Positions 26,585-36,536 are shown, counted from the stretch's first letter. The stretch is 64,000 bases of DNA from an uncultured Porphyromonadaceae bacterium (GCA_900538705.1 UPZG01000001.1:496001-560000); one strand, 5' to 3'. Numbers and translations: made by a program. The notes: generated by a model not told the origin, from the sequence alone.

Positions 26585-26622
26585 AAAAAAATACCCGGCA
26601 GCCTTTGATAGGCAACCGGGTA
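26585..26622 (-). terminator. Intrinsic terminator of the pectinesterase gene
   Basis: On the minus strand TACCCGG (26622-26616) pairs with CCGGGTA (26598-26592), with an inner GCC/GGC pairing, and is followed by seven U residues (A 26585-26591 on the plus strand). Confidence 0.8.
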
Positions 26623-26654
26623 AAGGTATGGATAATTGCGTATATTGCCGCTTT

Positions 26655-29600
26655 TTAGAATTTTACTACGCGGGCAACCTCTGTCTTGCCTTCGGCTGTA
26701 GCAACGGTTACAATGTAGCATCCTGCAGGGAGGTTGCTCATGTCGAGGGTCGAAATAGAACCTTTGGCGTTGTTGAGTAAGCGTCCGTTGAGGTCGTATA
26801 CGTATATAGATGCAACCTCGTTAGAGAGGTAGAGCGTATTTTCAACGCGGGTATTGACGATGAGCTTGCCTTGGGCTACCATTTTTTCAACACCACTCTT
26901 GTCCCATTCAAGGATAGCAGCTTCGCTCAATGCACCATATTCCGATGTAGATATGACGCTGAATTGGGCTTTTGTGAGCTCGGCAACATCGTAGCTGAAC
27001 TCATTGGTGGTAGAGAATCCGGCTACAACATTGTCTACCAAGATAATGTAGCAAGCAGTTGCCTCAGTAGCATTCCATGTAAGAAGTTTGCTCTCGGGAT
27101 TGTATGTAATATTGTCGGTAGCTGCAGGAACTGATATTTTTGTAGTTGCATCCCATTCGTCATTACCTTTGAGTACGTTGTCGCGTGAGTACATGGTTAC
27201 TTCTTCGTCGGTGAGAGTGGTAGGACGACTGTCGGACAATGTGTCGGCTACAAGAATGTCGTTTTGCGTAAACGAGAAATCGGTGCGACGGCTTGCCGTA
27301 GATACGGGGTTACCGTTGCGGTCCATGCTGTTATATTCAGCCATTAAAGCCGGTATAGCCGACATGGTAGTCCATCCTTGGTCGGTAGGTTGCATATTCA
27401 TTTTGGTATTGAGGTAGACTACGCGGGGAGCGTTTTTCCACGGACGACCCAAATAGAAGTCTTTGTTGCGTGAAGAAACGCCATCGATGGTACAGCTTTC
27501 AAATACATAGCCGAAAGTGTTGTTGACGTCGGTAGATGCTGCTGTGATGCAGTTGCCTGAGCGGTCTTCAATATAAAGGAGACAATTCTCGAAGTAGCAA
27601 GTGCCATCGCCGAAGATAAAGTCTACTGTACCGCGAATGTCGCAGTTGAGGTAGTATTGACGGTCGCTACCGGTGTTTGATGTAAGGTGTGTATCTTGGT
27701 ATCCGGTAAGACGTACATTCTTAAAGACGGCTTTGTCTGAATAAACTTTCAATGCTACGGCCTGACCGATGTTCATGCCTGCCGTGTTAGAGATGGTCAT
27801 GTTCTCGCAGTAGAAATTGTCGGCGAGGATTTCCATGGTTTGACATGTCGAAGTACCGTAAGTAATGCTGCCTTCGGTAAGGCCTGAGTAGTGGCTACCG
27901 GTGATGATGACACCTTCGAGGCTTTGACCGATGAGGCTTACATGTTCTTTGGTGGCTGCCAATGTAGGATATTCGTTGTATGTGCCGTTCTTGACAAAGA
28001 TACGGAACGTTGATGCGTTGTTGTCGGGAACAGCGTCGAATGCCGATTGGATAGTAGTGCCGTCACCAGTGCCGTCGGCTGCAACTACGAAGTCATAGAG
28101 AGCTGCCTCAACGGTGGGACGCTCACGTGTGGTGAACGTAACGGTGAATGGCTCATTAGCACGGTCGTAATAGTCGATTACAGCATCGGCCGAAACCTCA
28201 AGGGTGTATTGTGTCTCATATTTGAGGTTAGCGTAGGGCAGTGTGACTACGTTGCTCAGAATGTTGGGGGTAAGCTCTTTGCCGTTGAGTACGAAAGTAC
28301 CGTTTGAGGCTTTTACGGGTTTGCTGAACGTAAGTTTTATGTTACCCGAAGTAGCTACACCAGTGGCGTTGGCCTCGGGAGTAGATGATGCCAAAGTAGG
28401 AGCTTTGCCATCGTCGGCTGCTGCGGCATTGTCAAAGAAGTCGTTGACAGTAACGTTGTAGAACCAGAAATTTACGTCGTCTTGTGTGATACGTACAACT
28501 GTTTCGTCGCTCGAAAGTGCAGCAGCACTGCTGAAACTGATAATATCGTTGTTGCCTATAATAACAGTTTCGAGTGTGCTCCATGAGCCGTCGGTAGTTT
28601 GTTTTTGTACAAAATATTTGTGAGGTTCGCTACCACCGCCACATTGTATTTTGAAGGTGAGGTCGCCAATGGCACTGGCAGGCAGTTGTACATAATCGGT
28701 TTTGAAACCCCAGCCGTTTGCACCGCGGTCACGGGCATTAGATACGTTGCCAAATTGGATGTCATATCCGTTTACATTGATGGTTACGTTGCCCATTTCT
28801 GTTTCTGCGGGGAAGTCGGTCGAGTTAGGAGAGTATGTATAGAGTACGTCGCCGCTATAATCGCCTTTGCTGACGATATTGTAGCTTGCACCAGCGTAGC
28901 TGTTGCCCGATGCGTCGACGATGGCACCCTCGGGTATGGTAACTGTATATTCGGTAGCATATGCAAGACCCGATACGGTAACATACATAAGGTAGTTTTG
29001 TGAGCCCGATACTGCAGGTGTTACCTCAATGTCGTTGATGGTGATGGGCACATCACCGGCTTTAACTTGTTCGTTGAAAACGAGGCTGAATGTCGTGGCT
29101 GTAGCGTATGTACCGCCTTCTACCAAAGTCGTTTCTACCAAAGTAGGTGCTTGGGTATCGGGTGTAGTATATTCTGCTGTGCTTTCGGCCATTGTGGGTT
29201 CGCCTTGTTCGTTGACAAATGCTCCGGCCGGAACGGTAAGTTTATATTCGCTGTCTGTGGCCAGACCGCTATAAGCAAGTGTTACAACACTGCCGTTGCA
29301 AGTAATGCCGCTTTCGGGAATAACTACATCGCCAAGAGTAATGTCGCCAGTACCGCGGGTTACATCGCAAGTGAAGGTGAGATTGATAGTACCTTCAACG
29401 GGTATAACTGAGCCTGTGGCAGGTTCTATTTGCGATACGGCAGGAATAGTGGTTGCTGATGATACCATGCCGAAGATTTCGATATCGTGCAAATAGAAAT
29501 AGTTGGCGTTTCCTACAGGAAGCATAATCTTGAAGGTAACATTCTCTTGTGAGCCTTCGGGAAGGGTTACTGTAACTTCTTCGCCGGCGCCTGTAATGAG

Positions 29601-30008
29601 GTGCTCGGCCTCAAGAGTCCATGTGCTGCCACCGTTGGTAGAGTAGTAGAATCCAAATCCACGGTTATTGCCCGTAGTTGAGCCTTTGATAACGACTTTG
29701 GTAACGGATGCAAACTCTCCGAATTGGATAGTTGCAGTCTCGGGTTTCTTTTGCATTTCCAGTGCACCTGGAGTTGTTACGCCATTGTCATTTTTGGCTA
29801 TATAATCAGGCTTGTATACACAGTCGACCCACGAAAGGGTGAATTCCTCTCCGTAGATTGTTGTTGCTGTGGTAGGATTTGCAAGTTCACCCTGGAAATT
29901 GTTAACGTAAAGTGATTGTTCACTGTAGTCGCCATTTTGTGCGTGCAGGGTGCAAGGAATTGCCAGACTCAGTATGCCCAGCAAACATAGCATTTTGCTC
30001 TTTTTCAT
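26655..30008 (-). CDS. T9SS-exported CE8 pectinesterase with Ig-like domains
   Basis: This 1117-residue exported protein should remove methyl esters from pectin. Start ATG 30008 gives MKKSKMLCLLGILSLAIPCT, a signal peptide; ATG 30020 would add four residues (numbering below includes those four). An F5/8-like N-terminal domain (to about 190) is followed by several SbsA-type Ig-like domains (for example PATGSVIPVEGTINLTFTCD; PEANATGVATSGNIKLTFSK). The carbohydrate esterase family 8 beta-helix starts near 642 (YDFVVAADGTGDGTTIQSAF) and has GQAVAL at 752-757, YQDT at 774-777, DFIFG at 800-804 and GRPW at 858-861. The two catalytic Asp (in YQDT and DFIFG) and the Arg of GRPW are all present. A T9SS sorting domain (IYVYDLNGRLL, LPAGCYIVTV) ends the protein. 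It complements the PL1 lyase at 3173. Confidence 0.9.
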   Translation of the reverse strand: MKKSKMLCLLGILSLAIPCTLHAQNGDYSEQSLYVNNFQGELANPTTATTIYGEEFTLSWVDCVYKPDYIAKNDNGVTTPGALEMQKKPETATIQFGEFASVTKVVIKGSTTGNNRGFGFYYSTNGGSTWTLEAEHLITGAGEEVTVTLPEGSQENVTFKIMLPVGNANYFYLHDIEIFGMVSSATTIPAVSQIEPATGSVIPVEGTINLTFTCDVTRGTGDITLGDVVIPESGITCNGSVVTLAYSGLATDSEYKLTVPAGAFVNEQGEPTMAESTAEYTTPDTQAPTLVETTLVEGGTYATATTFSLVFNEQVKAGDVPITINDIEVTPAVSGSQNYLMYVTVSGLAYATEYTVTIPEGAIVDASGNSYAGASYNIVSKGDYSGDVLYTYSPNSTDFPAETEMGNVTINVNGYDIQFGNVSNARDRGANGWGFKTDYVQLPASAIGDLTFKIQCGGGSEPHKYFVQKQTTDGSWSTLETVIIGNNDIISFSSAAALSSDETVVRITQDDVNFWFYNVTVNDFFDNAAAADDGKAPTLASSTPEANATGVATSGNIKLTFSKPVKASNGTFVLNGKELTPNILSNVVTLPYANLKYETQYTLEVSADAVIDYYDRANEPFTVTFTTRERPTVEAALYDFVVAADGTGDGTTIQSAFDAVPDNNASTFRIFVKNGTYNEYPTLAATKEHVSLIGQSLEGVIITGSHYSGLTEGSITYGTSTCQTMEILADNFYCENMTISNTAGMNIGQAVALKVYSDKAVFKNVRLTGYQDTHLTSNTGSDRQYYLNCDIRGTVDFIFGDGTCYFENCLLYIEDRSGNCITAASTDVNNTFGYVFESCTIDGVSSRNKDFYLGRPWKNAPRVVYLNTKMNMQPTDQGWTTMSAIPALMAEYNSMDRNGNPVSTASRRTDFSFTQNDILVADTLSDSRPTTLTDEEVTMYSRDNVLKGNDEWDATTKISVPAATDNITYNPESKLLTWNATEATACYIILVDNVVAGFSTTNEFSYDVAELTKAQFSVISTSEYGALSEAAILEWDKSGVEKMVAQGKLIVNTRVENTLYLSNEVASIYVYDLNGRLLNNAKGSISTLDMSNLPAGCYIVTVATAEGKTEVARVVKF

Positions 30009-30118
30009 GGTGAAATCCAATAGTTTTGTTGATAGTTATTATTTTTTTTATATTAATGTGCGCAGTAGTAACTTCATGTAGCAGTTTGTTTCATGGTATC
30101 GCTACGCCGTATATTTGC

Positions 30119-30126
30119 CAAAAATA
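30119..30126 (-). promoter_or_regulatory. Promoter -7 element of the pectinesterase gene
   Basis: TATTTTTG on the minus strand matches TAnnTTTG; a TTG at 30153-30151 is 24 bp upstream, longer than usual. Initiation near 30112 gives a leader of about 105 bases. Confidence 0.45.
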
Positions 30127-30178
30127 GTTATAATCTGTCTGATTGTGAAACAATTCAGCTGTATTAACTATTGATAAC

Positions 30179-30216
30179 ATGCGACGCCACCATCAATGAA
30201 GAAGGTGGCGTCGCAT
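30179..30216 (-). terminator. Terminator at the end of the nuo-atp-nuo cluster
   Basis: Arms 30179-30191 and 30204-30216 are 13-base perfect complements (ATGCGACGCCACC) with a 12-base loop, 19 bases after the nuoN stop. Confidence 0.75.
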
Positions 30217-30235
30217 ATGAATTGTTGTGGGTAGA

Positions 30236-31678
30236 TTACATGCCGAAGCTCATGCCCGACAGATAGCCATATACAACACTTACAATACCAAGTAGCAGTA
30301 TGCCAGCTACGCAGATGATAAGTCCTATGCGAGCTGATGTGTCGCTTTTGATGGTTGCTATGGGGTTATCATTGGGATTGATAAACATAGCTTTTACGAC
30401 TAAGAGATAGTAGAAAAGTGATATGATGGTATTGAGCAATGCAATGAGTACAAGGATATAGTATCCGGAATGTACAGCCGACGTGAAGATGAAGAATTTG
30501 CTGAAGAATCCTGCGAAAGGCGGAATACCAGCCAACGAGAACATGGCGAGCATCATTGTGAGGCTCAGTTTGGGGTTGGTCTTATATAGTCCGTCATAGT
30601 CGTCCATACTTACCTTGCCGGTCTTGTTTTCTATGGCTGCTATCACACCAAAGGCAGCGAGGTTAGAGAAGATGTACACAAGTACATAGTAGACGAGAGC
30701 CGTCATTCCTTGGGCACTGCCTGCCATGATACCTAGCATGATATAACCAGCTTGAGAGATAGACGAGAAGGCAAGGAAGCGCTTCAGGTTCTTTTGGCGG
30801 ATGGCAAAGAGGTTACCCAATGTAATTGTGAGTATGATGAGAGCATAGAGGATACCTTGCCATATTTCGTGCGAAGGACTGAACGTCTTGAAGAGTACCC
30901 ACAAGAAAGCAAAGGCTGCTGCACCTTTCGAGATAACCGAGAGGTAGGAGGTAACGGCAGTGGGGCCTCCCTGGTAAACATCAGCTGTCCACAAGTGGAA
31001 GGGAACCAACGAAAGTTTGAAGCCGATGCCCGAGATGATGAAAGTAAGGGCAACGACAAAAAGTGCTGTGTTGGTGGTAGCTACCGTGGCGATGTCATCG
31101 AAGTATAGTGTCCCCGAGATGGCATACATAAACGAGATGCCCATAAGGAAAAGCGCCGATGAGAATACCGCAGTGAAGAGGTATTTGGCACCCGACTCGT
31201 ATGAGTCGCCGCCTTGTTTGTTGAAGGCAACCAATGCAGCTATAGGAAGCGATGCTGTTTCGAGGCCGATGAAGAAGATAAGGAAATGTCCCGATGAAAT
31301 CATTAGGTACATACCGAAGAGGGTGAAGAATAACAGTTCGTAGAACTCACCCCGGCGTATTTTACAGGCTTCGCTGTTTATCCATTCGTGCGCTTGCAAT
31401 AGTATGAGTAGCGTACCTATGTTGAGTATCATTTTCACCATCGTTGTCATAGGTGTGGTGACAAACATACCACCAAAGAGGGTATGAGTTTCAGTCCCGG
31501 GTATGCAACTTATGGCAGTAACGGCAACAAGCAGTATGCAAGCTATCGCCGAAAACCATTTGTCGAGAAAGCGAGGTGAAGCAAACAGGTCGATAAAGAA
31601 AAGGAGTACCGTTGCTACCAAAAGGAGTAGTTCGGGTTGCATATACTCCCATATCAAAGGATATTGTGATAAATCCAT
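30236..31678 (-). CDS. nuoN: NADH-quinone oxidoreductase-like complex, subunit N
   Basis: This 480-residue antiporter-like membrane subunit of respiratory complex I carries one of the proton channels. It has about 14 hydrophobic helices, with the family block SLPIAALVAFNKQGGDSYESGAKYL in pieces near residue 140, FKLSLVPFHLWTADVYQGGPTAVTSYL near 225 (the conserved Lys and the PFH.W.PD.Y pattern) and RFLAFSSISQAGYIMLG near 300. It is the last gene of the 18-gene cluster, 12 bp after nuoM, and is followed by a hairpin. Confidence 0.95.
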   Translation of the reverse strand: MDLSQYPLIWEYMQPELLLLVATVLLFFIDLFASPRFLDKWFSAIACILLVAVTAISCIPGTETHTLFGGMFVTTPMTTMVKMILNIGTLLILLQAHEWINSEACKIRRGEFYELLFFTLFGMYLMISSGHFLIFFIGLETASLPIAALVAFNKQGGDSYESGAKYLFTAVFSSALFLMGISFMYAISGTLYFDDIATVATTNTALFVVALTFIISGIGFKLSLVPFHLWTADVYQGGPTAVTSYLSVISKGAAAFAFLWVLFKTFSPSHEIWQGILYALIILTITLGNLFAIRQKNLKRFLAFSSISQAGYIMLGIMAGSAQGMTALVYYVLVYIFSNLAAFGVIAAIENKTGKVSMDDYDGLYKTNPKLSLTMMLAMFSLAGIPPFAGFFSKFFIFTSAVHSGYYILVLIALLNTIISLFYYLLVVKAMFINPNDNPIATIKSDTSARIGLIICVAGILLLGIVSVVYGYLSGMSFGM

Positions 31679-31690
31679 ATCTTGTGTGTA

Positions 31691-33181
31691 TTATGATAAT
31701 CGTTCTATAATGACATTAAGGCTGTTGCTGATAAGATTTGAAATCCATCCGGGGAAGAGACCCAGTCCTGCTACTCCTATGATAAGCGTAACGGCCGAGA
31801 TTCGTTCCCACCATGTAGCATCGGTGAGCTCGCGATGGTGCTCGTTCTGTACTTTGCCGTAGAGCAGCTTACCTATAACACGCAAGATGTAGACGGCTGT
31901 TATCACGATAGAGCAGCATGCTATGATGGTGAATACGCGGTGGAACATATCGCTGTGTTGGAATGAACCGACGAAGATTGTCATCTCGGCAACGAAACCA
32001 CTCAATCCCGGTAAGCCCAATGAGGCGAGACCGGCAATGACGTAGCATACCGAGAGGAAGGGGAGTATCTTCATCAATCCGCCCATCTCGCGTATGTCGC
32101 GAGTGTGTGTGCGGCCGTATATCATACCGATGAGGGCAAAGAAGAGTGCCGTCATAAGACCGTGTGAGAGCATTTGCATTACGGCACCTGTCATAGCGGT
32201 ATTGTTGAGCATAAGTATGGCGAAGAGTACAAGTCCGCAGTGGCTTACCGAAGAGTAGGCATTAATATATTTCAAGTCGGTTTGTACGCATGCCGAGAAT
32301 GCTCCGTATACAACACTGATACCTGTGAGGATAAGGAATATCCACGATAGTTCGTTGGCCGCAAACGGCATGAGGTAGATGGCTACTCTGAAACAGCCGT
32401 AACCTCCCAGCTTCATAAGTACACCGGCGTGGAGCATCGATACAGCCGTAGGCGCCGATGCGTGACCATCGGGCGACCATGTGTGGAAAGGGAACATAGC
32501 TCCCAATACGCCGAAGCCAACAAAGGTGAGCGGGAAGAGGAAGTATTGCCAATTCTCGGGAATAGCATTATTGTGCGCGATCTCAAGGAGATTCATCGTG
32601 TAGTTACCATCGGCCGATGAGTGATAGTATATGCCTATGATGCCAAGCATGAGTAATGCCGAGCCGCCCATAAGCATCAGGGTAAGTTTCATCGCCGAAT
32701 AATTTTTCTTTCCGCTACCCCAGATACCTATAAGTAGGTACATTGGGATAAGGGCTACTTCGTAGAACATAAACATGGTAAACAGGTCTATGGAGATGAA
32801 GAAGCCGAATACTCCTATCGAGAGGAGGATGAGCCACAAGAAGAACTCTTTTGAGAGCGGCTCTATTTTCCACGATGCGAACACGCCGGCAAAAACGATG
32901 ATGGCCGATAGCAGTAGCATCGTCACCGAAATACCGTCTACTCCAACGGCGTAGTGTATATTGAGCGGAGCATACCACATGGTAGATGCTTGGAAAAGCA
33001 TCTCCTCGGTATTTCCTGCCGCGCGTTCTGCCAAAAATTTGATGAGCGTGTAGATGGCGAGCCCTAACTGAAGGGTAGAACCCACGACAGCTACCGTTCG
33101 TATTTGTTTCATGTCTCTTGCAATGGCAAGGCCTACCATCATCAAGAGCGGAATAAGCACAAATAAAGATAGAAAATTCAT
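31691..33181 (-). CDS. nuoM: NADH-quinone oxidoreductase-like complex, subunit M
   Basis: This 496-residue membrane subunit is the second antiporter-like proton channel. It carries FYEVALIPMYLLIGIWG (the channel Glu near residue 144), the VGFGVLGAMFPFHTWSPDGHASAPTAVSMLHAGVLMKLGGYG region in pieces (Lys and PFH.W.PD) and YSSVSHCGLVLFA. The start MNFLSLFVLIPLLMM is typical. It lies 33 bp after nuoL and 12 bp before nuoN. Confidence 0.95.
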   Translation of the reverse strand: MNFLSLFVLIPLLMMVGLAIARDMKQIRTVAVVGSTLQLGLAIYTLIKFLAERAAGNTEEMLFQASTMWYAPLNIHYAVGVDGISVTMLLLSAIIVFAGVFASWKIEPLSKEFFLWLILLSIGVFGFFISIDLFTMFMFYEVALIPMYLLIGIWGSGKKNYSAMKLTLMLMGGSALLMLGIIGIYYHSSADGNYTMNLLEIAHNNAIPENWQYFLFPLTFVGFGVLGAMFPFHTWSPDGHASAPTAVSMLHAGVLMKLGGYGCFRVAIYLMPFAANELSWIFLILTGISVVYGAFSACVQTDLKYINAYSSVSHCGLVLFAILMLNNTAMTGAVMQMLSHGLMTALFFALIGMIYGRTHTRDIREMGGLMKILPFLSVCYVIAGLASLGLPGLSGFVAEMTIFVGSFQHSDMFHRVFTIIACCSIVITAVYILRVIGKLLYGKVQNEHHRELTDATWWERISAVTLIIGVAGLGLFPGWISNLISNSLNVIIERLS

Positions 33182-33214
33182 AGTTCTTTGTTTTTTTAAA
33201 TCGTCAACCTTCGG

Positions 33215-35122
33215 TTAGAAGCAGCATATTGTTATGATGGCTATTACCAATGCACCTGCAAGGAATATCCAAGCGTAAGATTGTATGTAGCCCGATTGCA
33301 ATCCTTTGATGCGTGCCGATACGCCTTGTGTGACGTTGGCAAACATGTTCATCGTGCCGTCGATGATATGGCGGTCGAACCATGCAATGGGGCGGCATAT
33401 CAATGCGAAGATTATCTTGTGCGTTACAAATTGGTATATTTCATCTATATAGAAGCGATGGTAAGCAGCTGTGTAGAGCGTGCGCATCGAGTCGGCCATG
33501 GCGCTGGGCTTTTTGTTCTCTTTCAAGAAGAGCCAGGTGGCCAATGCTATACCTACAATAGCTACGATAATACTTGTGGTTGCTACCGTGGGGTCGAGGT
33601 GTATATGATAGGGTTGCCCGTTGACGCTAATAAATTCGCCGAAAGGTATAAACCCTGCCACGCAAGTAATGACGGCCAAAACGATGAGAGGTAGCGTCAT
33701 TGTGAACGGAGCTTCGTGGGGAGTATGATGTGTGTAATCGGGTTTATTCCACCAGAAGATGCGGTAGTAGAGACGGAACATATAGAATGCTGTCAACCCG
33801 GCAACAACTGTCATCCAAATGCCCCAGAAGAGGCTCTTGTTCATCACAGCAGTGAGTATTTCATCTTTACTGAAGAAGCCAGAGAATGGCGGTATACCTG
33901 CAATGGCCAAACATGCAATAAGGAATGTGATATGTGTAATGGGCATGTACTTGCGTAGACCTCCCATGGCCGACATTTCGTTCGAGTGTACTGCATGGAT
34001 GATAGCTCCTGCTCCCAAAAAGAGCAAGGCCTTGAACATGGCGTGCGTAAATAAGTGGAACATGGAGGCCATGTAACCGAGGCCGGCGTGTAAGTCGGTG
34101 TCGCGAGCTACGCCGAGGGCTACCATCATGAACGCTATCTGCGAGATGGTAGAGAATGCGAGTACACGTTTTATATCGCTTTGTACGCAGGCTACAATAG
34201 CGGCATAGAGTGCTGTTACTGCACCTACAACCGTGATGAGGTCGAGTACCTCGGGGGTTACACAGAAGAGCGGGAAAAGACGTGCCACCAAGTATACACC
34301 GGCTACAACCATTGTTGCAGCGTGGATGAGTGCCGATACGGGGGTAGGACCTTCCATAGCATCGGGCAACCAGATATGTAGCGGGAACATGGCCGATTTA
34401 CCAGCGCCACCCATAAAGATAAGTGCCAATGCCCATGCTGCTACCGAGCAACCCAGGAATGTGGCTCCGGCAGTTTCTGTAATGATGGTGCCGGGAGCTG
34501 CCGTAAGGGTAGCAAAGTCGAAAGTCTTGGTGTAGAATGAGAGGATGAGTATACCTATCAGGAAGCCGAGGTCGGCAAAGCGGGTAACGATAAAAGCCTT
34601 CTTCGAGGCCGATACGGCTTCGGGTTTCGTATAATAGAATCCGATAAGCAAGTATGACGATACACCTACAAGCTCCCAGAAAATATACATCTGGAATATG
34701 TTCGTGGCAACGACAAGACCCAGCATAGACATGCTAAAGAGCGATAGGAAAGCGTAGTAACGTTGAAATCCTATCTCGCCGTGCATGTAACCGAGGCTAT
34801 ATATGTGTACCATGAGCGATACGGTGGTGATGACAACGAGCATCATTACCGAGATGGGGTCGAGGTAGATCCCCAAGTCGATATGTAGGAAATCGGTAAA
34901 TCTGAGCCACTCTACGTTGATTGCAGTGATAGGGGGAAACTCACCGTCGATGCGTGGTTGTGTGAAGTATTGGTAGGCTGTGGTATAGGCAACAGCCGTG
35001 CACACTATCATGCTGAGCGTGCCTAAAATACCCGCCATGCGGGGGCTTAGCTTGCTGTCTAAGAGACCCAGCAGCAAGAACATCGCCAACGGCAATAATA
35101 AGATGATAACTGTATATTCCAT
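33215..35122 (-). CDS. nuoL: NADH-quinone oxidoreductase-like complex, subunit L
   Basis: This 635-residue protein is the largest antiporter-like subunit of the membrane arm. The block FWELVGVSSYLLIGFYYTKPEA (channel Glu), AGKSAMFPLHIWLPDAMEGPTPVSALIHAATMV in pieces, and AFSTISQIAFMMVALG are diagnostic. The C-terminal part (about 540-635, HRFYIDEIYQFV to the final helix) is the long lateral helix and anchor that lies along the other pumping subunits. It follows nuoK by 9 bp. Confidence 0.95.
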   Translation of the reverse strand: MEYTVIILLLPLAMFLLLGLLDSKLSPRMAGILGTLSMIVCTAVAYTTAYQYFTQPRIDGEFPPITAINVEWLRFTDFLHIDLGIYLDPISVMMLVVITTVSLMVHIYSLGYMHGEIGFQRYYAFLSLFSMSMLGLVVATNIFQMYIFWELVGVSSYLLIGFYYTKPEAVSASKKAFIVTRFADLGFLIGILILSFYTKTFDFATLTAAPGTIITETAGATFLGCSVAAWALALIFMGGAGKSAMFPLHIWLPDAMEGPTPVSALIHAATMVVAGVYLVARLFPLFCVTPEVLDLITVVGAVTALYAAIVACVQSDIKRVLAFSTISQIAFMMVALGVARDTDLHAGLGYMASMFHLFTHAMFKALLFLGAGAIIHAVHSNEMSAMGGLRKYMPITHITFLIACLAIAGIPPFSGFFSKDEILTAVMNKSLFWGIWMTVVAGLTAFYMFRLYYRIFWWNKPDYTHHTPHEAPFTMTLPLIVLAVITCVAGFIPFGEFISVNGQPYHIHLDPTVATTSIIVAIVGIALATWLFLKENKKPSAMADSMRTLYTAAYHRFYIDEIYQFVTHKIIFALICRPIAWFDRHIIDGTMNMFANVTQGVSARIKGLQSGYIQSYAWIFLAGALVIAIITICCF

Positions 35123-35131
35123 AGCGGTATT

Positions 35132-35443
35132 TTAGTATTTCATGTCGTCGAGATTTTCCGCATCGATATTGCGGATGTGACGGAAGATGTTAATAATAAT
35201 AGCAATGGCGATGGCTGTTTCGGCTGCTGCAATACCTATGGCAAAGAGGGTGAAAATCATGCCCTCCATAGCATCGGGGAACAGATAGCGGTTGAAGACA
35301 GCGAAGTTGATGTCTACAGCATTGAGCATGAGCTCTATCGATATGAGCATCATGAGCATGTTTTTGCGGGTGATGAAACCGTACACGCCGGCAAAGAACA
35401 TGATGGTGCTGATGATGATGTAATATATCATAGGTGTTTCCAT
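35132..35443 (-). CDS. nuoK: NADH-quinone oxidoreductase-like complex, subunit K
   Basis: This 103-residue subunit has three transmembrane helices. It shows the family features FFAGVYGFITRKNMLMMLISIELMLNAVDINF (with the buried Glu in SIELMLNAV) and FALFAIGIAAAETAIAIAI (second buried Glu). Both Glu residues belong to the proton path. An internal ATG four codons later (35431) is an alternative start. It lies 9 bp after nuoJ and 9 bp before nuoL. Confidence 0.94.
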   Translation of the reverse strand: METPMIYYIIISTIMFFAGVYGFITRKNMLMMLISIELMLNAVDINFAVFNRYLFPDAMEGMIFTLFAIGIAAAETAIAIAIIINIFRHIRNIDAENLDDMKY

Positions 35444-35452
35444 AATCTCTTA

Positions 35453-35962
35453 TTAGCGTTTACGGGCAATCATGATGCCTCCGATGATACATGCCAGTAA
35501 CAACACACTGATAGCCTCGAAGGGAAGGAGATACTGGAACTTCTCCATGCCTATGAGGGCGTGGCCTATTGCCTTAACATTGAGCTCGCCTCCCGTGAGG
35601 GGAATTGTCTCGAAAGGATAGGTAACAAGGGCGTACGTGCAAACTGCCGTTCCGGCAATGGCGAGGATAAGCCCTAAAACGCGTTTGGTTGTGCTCGCTT
35701 GCGGTGTGCTTTCTCCAGGATGCGATGTGAGCAGGATGGAGAAGACAAAGAGCACGAGAATACCTCCGGCATAGACAGCCAGTTGTACGGCTCCGAGGAA
35801 TGTATAATCGAGCATGAAGTAGATACCCGCCGTAGCAAAAAGAACAAACAGCAAGTATGTGGCAGCCCGAAGTATGCGGCGAGTTGTGACGGTAAGTACC
35901 GAACATATCACTATCACTATCGCAAGCAAGTAGAAAATAACCTGTTGAGCTAATGATTCCAT
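35453..35962 (-). CDS. nuoJ: NADH-quinone oxidoreductase-like complex, subunit J
   Basis: This 169-residue subunit has five predicted membrane helices. RILRAATYLLFVLFATAGIYFMLDYTFLGAVQLAVYAGGILVLFVF (seen in pieces) is the family signature and includes the flexible helix 3 with its pi-bulge region (YAGGILVLFVF). The C-terminal half, LLPFEAISVLLLACIIGGIMIARKR, is also typical. It lies 9 bp downstream of nuoI. Confidence 0.94.
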   Translation of the reverse strand: MESLAQQVIFYLLAIVIVICSVLTVTTRRILRAATYLLFVLFATAGIYFMLDYTFLGAVQLAVYAGGILVLFVFSILLTSHPGESTPQASTTKRVLGLILAIAGTAVCTYALVTYPFETIPLTGGELNVKAIGHALIGMEKFQYLLPFEAISVLLLACIIGGIMIARKR

Positions 35963-35971
35963 ATATGAGTA

Positions 35972-36457
35972 TTATTCTGATTTTTCTTCTTTATTCTTTT
36001 GCGCGGGTTCGGGGCGGTAGTTGAGTTGTTTTACCAGCTTTTCGCGTGTAAAGACGGCTTGCTCGAAGTCGTTGGTAAACTTTATGGCGTGATGAGGACA
36101 CGTCGTTACGCAAAGCATGCAGAACGTGCAGCTACCCAAGTCGTAGATGTAGCGGTCGAGGACGCGTTTGGTTTTGCCGTCTTCTGTCTCTATTTTCTTC
36201 GACTCAATGCGTATTGTCCCATTGGGGCAGTTGTTTTGGCATATTCCGCAGGCGATGCATTTATGGTTACCTTCTTCATCATAAATGAGGTTGAGCGTAG
36301 CCCTGAAACGTTCGGGGATGACGAGCGTTTTTCGGTTCTCGGGGTATTGTTCGGTAACTTTGCGGCTGAAAAAGTATTTACCGGTAATGCGCATGCCATG
36401 CAGCAGGCTGCCAAGACCCTTAAAGAATGAGGTGAAATAGTTATTAGTACTTCCCAT
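35972..36457 (-). CDS. nuoI: NADH-quinone oxidoreductase-like complex, subunit I (two 4Fe-4S clusters)
   Basis: This 161-residue ferredoxin-like subunit links the peripheral and membrane arms. Two 4Fe-4S motifs are seen: Cys67-x2-70-x2-73-x3-77 (CIACGICQNNCP) and Cys110-x2-113-x2-116-x3-120 (CTFCMLCVTTCP). It marks the point where the nuo genes resume after the atp block: the gap to atpG is 79 bp, the largest inside the cluster. That gap has a short GGGT/GCCC-type repeat but no TAnnTTTG promoter that I can see. Confidence 0.95.
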   Translation of the reverse strand: MGSTNNYFTSFFKGLGSLLHGMRITGKYFFSRKVTEQYPENRKTLVIPERFRATLNLIYDEEGNHKCIACGICQNNCPNGTIRIESKKIETEDGKTKRVLDRYIYDLGSCTFCMLCVTTCPHHAIKFTNDFEQAVFTREKLVKQLNYRPEPAQKNKEEKSE

Positions 36458-36536
36458 AGGTTACTGTGATAGAGTATCTATCTCTCTTCGTCGTTATACT
36501 TTATAGTTTTATATGTGGCGGGCAATACCCGTTTGG

